Positions 5,473 through 7,127 of a stretch of DNA of 7,127 nt are shown one piece after another (position 1 is the first letter of the stretch; every line of letters begins with the position of its first letter). Both the position numbers and the translations under genes were made by a program. Source of the DNA: Streptosporangiaceae bacterium (GTDB lineage Bacteria > Actinomycetota > Actinomycetes > Streptosporangiales > Streptosporangiaceae); the NCBI GenBank assembly GCA_030038715.1, contig JASHSO010000577.1, positions 1 through 7,127 on the forward strand, read 5' to 3'. The notes beneath the pieces were generated by a model, which saw nothing but the letters and a program-made list of their open reading frames with translations, was not told the origin of the DNA and made no database searches.

Positions 5473-5560
5473 GCAGTTTGGCGCAGGGCTGGCCAGCTGC
5501 GATCCCGGCAGGGTAGGCCAACGCGAGGGCCGGCTTCCTGCCCGTGTCCCTCGCGGCGAC

Positions 5561-5566
5561 TAAGGT
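5561..5566 (+). promoter_or_regulatory. Possible -10 of a leaderless or short-leader transcript for the DUF402 gene
   Basis: TAAGGT fits TAnnnT and ends 7 bases before GTG 5574 and 10 before ATG 5577, a spacing that allows transcription to begin at the GTG or ATG. The overlapping AAGGTG (5562-5567) can alternatively be read as a weak ribosome binding site for ATG 5577. No clear -35 is seen. The two readings exclude each other. Confidence 0.3.
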
Positions 5567-5576
5567 GCTGGTCGTG

Positions 5577-6086
5577 ATGGGTCGCGAGGTACGCGTGGTT
5601 TACACCAAATACGACGGCAGCTTGCACTGGCACCTCACCATGTACCACCTCGGCCAGGACGAGCACGGAACGTGGCTCGGCGCGCAACCGGGAAGCAGTA
5701 TCCGCCGGGGCAGCGAACCGCCCATCACGCTCCCGCAGCCGCACGTGCTGCTCATCCCGAAAGACCGGTGGTGGACCGCTGCGTTCAACGGCGAGCCGGC
5801 GCCGACCGAGATCTACTGCGACATTTCGACGCCGCCTTGGTCGGATCGGGGGGAAGTCACGATGGTCGATCTAGACTTGGATGTGCTCCGGCGACGCGCC
5901 GACCGGGCTGTCCTGCTCGTCGATGAGGACGAGTTCGCAGCGCACCAGGTGCGGTACTCCTACCCGGCCGGGGTGATCAGCCAGGCGCGGCAGGCGGCGG
6001 CTTGGCTGCAGACGGCGATCGGTGACGGAGCCGAGCCCTTTGCCGCGTGCTATCGGGACTGGCTGGCACGAGTCGCTGCGCAATAA
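5577..6086 (+). CDS. DUF402-family protein, predicted nucleotide or phosphonate phosphohydrolase
   Basis: From ATG 5577 there are 169 residues. The YTKYDGSLHWH opening (9-19) is followed by a beta-barrel region and the signature EIYCDIS (78-84), VDLDLDV (97-103) and DEDEF (116-120). The aspartates and glutamates of these motifs are the expected metal ligands of the DUF402 fold. Characterised relatives include nucleoside di- and triphosphatases of Gram-positive bacteria and FomD, which hydrolyses a cytidylylated phosphonate in fosfomycin synthesis. The substrate here is unknown. The frame is open back to GTG 5544, but the KYDGS region normally lies close to the N-terminus, so I choose 5577 (GTG 5574 is also possible). 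It is divergent from the small membrane-protein gene and is followed by hairpins, so it is probably a single-gene unit. Confidence 0.82.
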   Translation: MGREVRVVYTKYDGSLHWHLTMYHLGQDEHGTWLGAQPGSSIRRGSEPPITLPQPHVLLIPKDRWWTAAFNGEPAPTEIYCDISTPPWSDRGEVTMVDLDLDVLRRRADRAVLLVDEDEFAAHQVRYSYPAGVISQARQAAAWLQTAIGDGAEPFAACYRDWLARVAAQ

Positions 6087-6126
6087 GCGCAAGCCGTCGA
6101 CGTCCGGGCGCTTCCAGGCCACGCTG

Positions 6127-6149
6127 CCCTGAGTTCGCGCGGGTCAGGG
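6127..6149 (+). terminator. Stem-loop downstream of the DUF402 gene
   Basis: CCCTGA (6127-6132) pairs perfectly with TCAGGG (6144-6149) over an 11-base loop. A second pair, AAGCGC (6085-6090) with GCGCTT (6108-6113), begins at the stop codon. Neither is followed by a T-run. Together they are a plausible intrinsic termination region, but no single hairpin is decisive. Confidence 0.4.
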
Positions 6150-6151
6150 GG

Positions 6152-6260
6152 TGAGCGGGCCGCGGTCACGGGGGTGAGCGGGCCGCGGTCACGGGCTGAG
6201 GGGCCGCGGTCACGGGGCGAGGGGCCATGCGGTCACGGGGTGAGCGGGCTGCGGTCACGG
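6152..6260. repeat. Tandem array of five 22-23 bp units
   Basis: Units start at 6152, 6175, 6197, 6219 and 6241 and share the core GCGGTCACGG (the first four continue into a G-run). Units 1, 2 and 5 contain GTGA, 11 bases, then TCAC, an imperfect dyad (GTGAGCGG against CCGCGGTCAC). Units 3 and 4 are degenerate. The array has no spacers and codes for nothing convincing. It ends about 30 bases before the -35 of the arsR promoter. Its + strand is rich in G-runs of three to five, so quadruplex folding is possible. The remaining part of this 267-base gap is covered by the neighbouring hairpin and promoter entries. Confidence 0.85.
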
Positions 6261-6275
6261 CCGAGCCGCTCGGTC
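6259..6275. other. Compact hairpin between the tandem array and the arsR promoter
   Basis: GGCCGAG (6259-6265) pairs with CTCGGTC (6269-6275) over a three-base loop; six pairs are Watson-Crick and one is G-T. It has no T-run. It may insulate the arsR promoter from upstream transcription or be an end remnant of the array. Confidence 0.4.
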
Positions 6276-6292
6276 AATTCCTGAACGCCGAG

Positions 6293-6322
6293 TTGACATG
6301 CAGCGACGCGCACCCCTAAATT
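6293..6322 (+). promoter_or_regulatory. Promoter of the arsR-SRPBCC operon
   Basis: TTGACA (6293-6298) is followed after 18 bases by TAAATT (6317-6322), a full -35 match and a 4/6 -10 match. Transcription would start near 6329, inside the operator described next, so repressor binding would block the start point. Confidence 0.65.
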
Positions 6323-6353
6323 TAACCTGTCAGTTAATTAACAGGATGGTTAA
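6322..6353 (+). promoter_or_regulatory. Double operator of the ArsR-family repressor
   Basis: Two perfect 16 bp dyads abut: TTAAC-N6-GTTAA at 6322-6337 and again at 6338-6353. Their junction makes the 10 bp palindrome GTTAATTAAC (6333-6342), and the whole is bounded by TTTAACC (6321-6327) and GGTTAAA (6348-6354). The array overlaps the -10 end, the predicted start point, the AGGA ribosome binding site (6343-6346) and the first base of the ATG. This placement fits autorepression by two bound dimers. Binding itself is inferred. Confidence 0.7.
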
Positions 6354-6734
6354 ATGAAGACCGAAGACCGGCTCAGCGTGATCTTCGGAGCGCTGGCCGA
6401 CCCGACCAGGCGGGCGATCATCGCCCGGCTGGCCGACGGGGACGCGACCGTCACCGAGCTCGCGGAGCCGTTCTCGATCAGCTTGCCGGCGATCTCCCGG
6501 CACCTGAGGGTGCTGGAGCACGCCGGGCTGATCTCGCGCAACCGGTCCGGGCAGTGGCGGTCCAGCACTCTCGAGACTGCCGCGCTGAAAGAGGCAACCG
6601 ACTGGATGGACCGCTACCGGATCCTCTGGGAGACCAGCTTCGACCGGCTCGACGCGCACCTGCGCCATATCCAGCACGACAGCGTCGGCCCGGCCGCCGG
6701 GCATCGGACCGCAACGGAAAGGACAGGGCTGTGA
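6354..6734 (+). CDS. ArsR/SmtB-family (SdpR-like) transcriptional repressor
   Basis: This 126-residue winged-helix protein starts at ATG 6354, 7 bases after AGGA. VIFGALADPTRRAIIARLADG (9-29) is the classical ArsR opening. VTELAEPFSISLPAISRHLRVLEHAGLIS (33-61) forms the helix-turn-helix, and the wing runs through RSGQWR (64-69). The usual metal-site cysteines (the ELCVCD type) are absent, and the protein contains no cysteine at all, so a metal sensor is unlikely. It belongs with the group encoded next to SRPBCC proteins. It probably represses its own operon at the double dyad at 6322-6353. The last codons overlap the next gene by four bases (GTGA). The inducing signal is unknown. Confidence 0.92.
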   Translation: MKTEDRLSVIFGALADPTRRAIIARLADGDATVTELAEPFSISLPAISRHLRVLEHAGLISRNRSGQWRSSTLETAALKEATDWMDRYRILWETSFDRLDAHLRHIQHDSVGPAAGHRTATERTGL

Positions 6735-7127
6735 CCAGGACAGCAACCAAGGAAGTCGCCATCTCGCGTGTCTTCGATGCTCCGCGCGACCTCGTCTACC
6801 GGGCCTTCATCGATCCCGACCAGCTCGCCCAGTGGTTCGGTCCGGTGGGCTGCTCGGTGCCGCGGGACACGATCGACGTCGACGCTCGCGTCGGCGGGCA
6901 CCTGCGTCTGGTGATGGTCGTCGACGACGACCCGGGCTTCCGCAGTCCGATCGACGCGAGGTTCACCGAGGTTGTCGAGAACGAGCTCCTGGTCGGCGAG
7001 ATGGTGGCCGAGGGAGTGCCGGGCGCAGCGGGACCGCTGCGGGTCACGCTGCGCCTGGAGTTCCATGACGAGCCGGGCGGCAAGACCAGGCTCGAGTTGC
7101 GCCAGGGCCCGTTCCCCGACCAGCTCG
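6731..7127 (+). CDS. SRPBCC / AHSA1-family protein (cut by right edge)
   Basis: The GTG at 6731 overlaps the arsR stop as GTGA, and AAGGA (6719-6723) lies 7 bases before it. The 132 codons in view read FDAPRDLVYRAF (15-26) and QWFGP (34-38), the standard opening of AHSA1-type START-like proteins. Alternating strands with a G-G-H-L-R-L turn follow. The family usually has about 150-160 residues, so roughly 20-30 are missing at the right edge. The fold makes a hydrophobic cavity for a small ligand. In arsR-SRPBCC operons the protein is thought to deal with the same kind of compound that releases the repressor, but no ligand can be named here. It is strictly co-transcribed with arsR. Confidence 0.88.
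   Translation, partial: MTRTATKEVAISRVFDAPRDLVYRAFIDPDQLAQWFGPVGCSVPRDTIDVDARVGGHLRLVMVVDDDPGFRSPIDARFTEVVENELLVGEMVAEGVPGAAGPLRVTLRLEFHDEPGGKTRLELRQGPFPDQL

Noticed and set aside
5544..5576. Earlier GTG start for the DUF402 protein
   Set aside because: It has no ribosome binding site, and family members begin close to the YTKYDGS segment; kept only as an alternative.
6152..6260. CRISPR array
   Set aside because: Units abut without unique spacers and no cas gene is present.
1..7127. Insertion sequence, prophage or integrated element
   Set aside because: No transposase, integrase, terminal inverted repeat pair, tRNA or attachment site was found, and base composition is uniform apart from two AT-rich promoter islands.

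Overview
The base composition (strongly GC-rich, third codon positions mostly G or C), the GTG and TTG starts and the protein types all point to an Actinomycetota chromosome, probably a filamentous or soil actinomycete. Genus cannot be read from this window. No rRNA, tRNA, transposase, integrase, phage gene or CRISPR array is visible. It looks like ordinary chromosome carrying several accessory modules, mostly on the + strand.

Layout. At the left edge (minus strand) lies the N-terminal part of a class I SAM-dependent methyltransferase. Divergent from it is a + strand run: a zeta-toxin-family P-loop kinase (380-1351, TTG start with a strong ribosome binding site), a translationally coupled 95-residue small protein (from 1348), a CoA-binding Rossmann protein (1640-2065) and an N-acyl-D-amino-acid deacylase-like amidohydrolase (2087-3562). 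Then come a ComF-like phosphoribosyltransferase with a cysteine-rich N-terminus (3670-4443) and a MarR-family regulator (4524-5000). A short GC-rich tandem repeat follows.

On the minus strand, 5188-5385 encodes a 65-residue single-span membrane protein. It has a strong ribosome binding site and an almost consensus vegetative promoter in an AT-rich island, which suggests high expression. Divergent from it is a DUF402-family predicted phosphohydrolase (5577-6086). The 267-base gap after that gene holds hairpins, a five-copy 22-23 bp tandem array, and then the promoter of a regulatory operon: an ArsR-family repressor (6354-6734) overlapping a SRPBCC/AHSA1 protein that runs off the right end.

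The points most worth following are: (1) the arsR promoter, where two abutting perfect TTAAC-N6-GTTAA dyads cover the stretch from the -10 to the start codon; (2) the zeta kinase with a long N-terminal extension and a downstream, overlapping small partner, which is not the classical epsilon-zeta order; (3) the tiny membrane protein with the near-consensus promoter; (4) the tandem array upstream of arsR, whose units carry a GTGA...TCAC dyad; (5) the deacylase in which the usual metal-bridging Cys motif is replaced by an acidic ELEAG motif. None of these alone proves a new system. The toxin-partner pair and the arsR operator are the best candidates for real biology not captured by family names.
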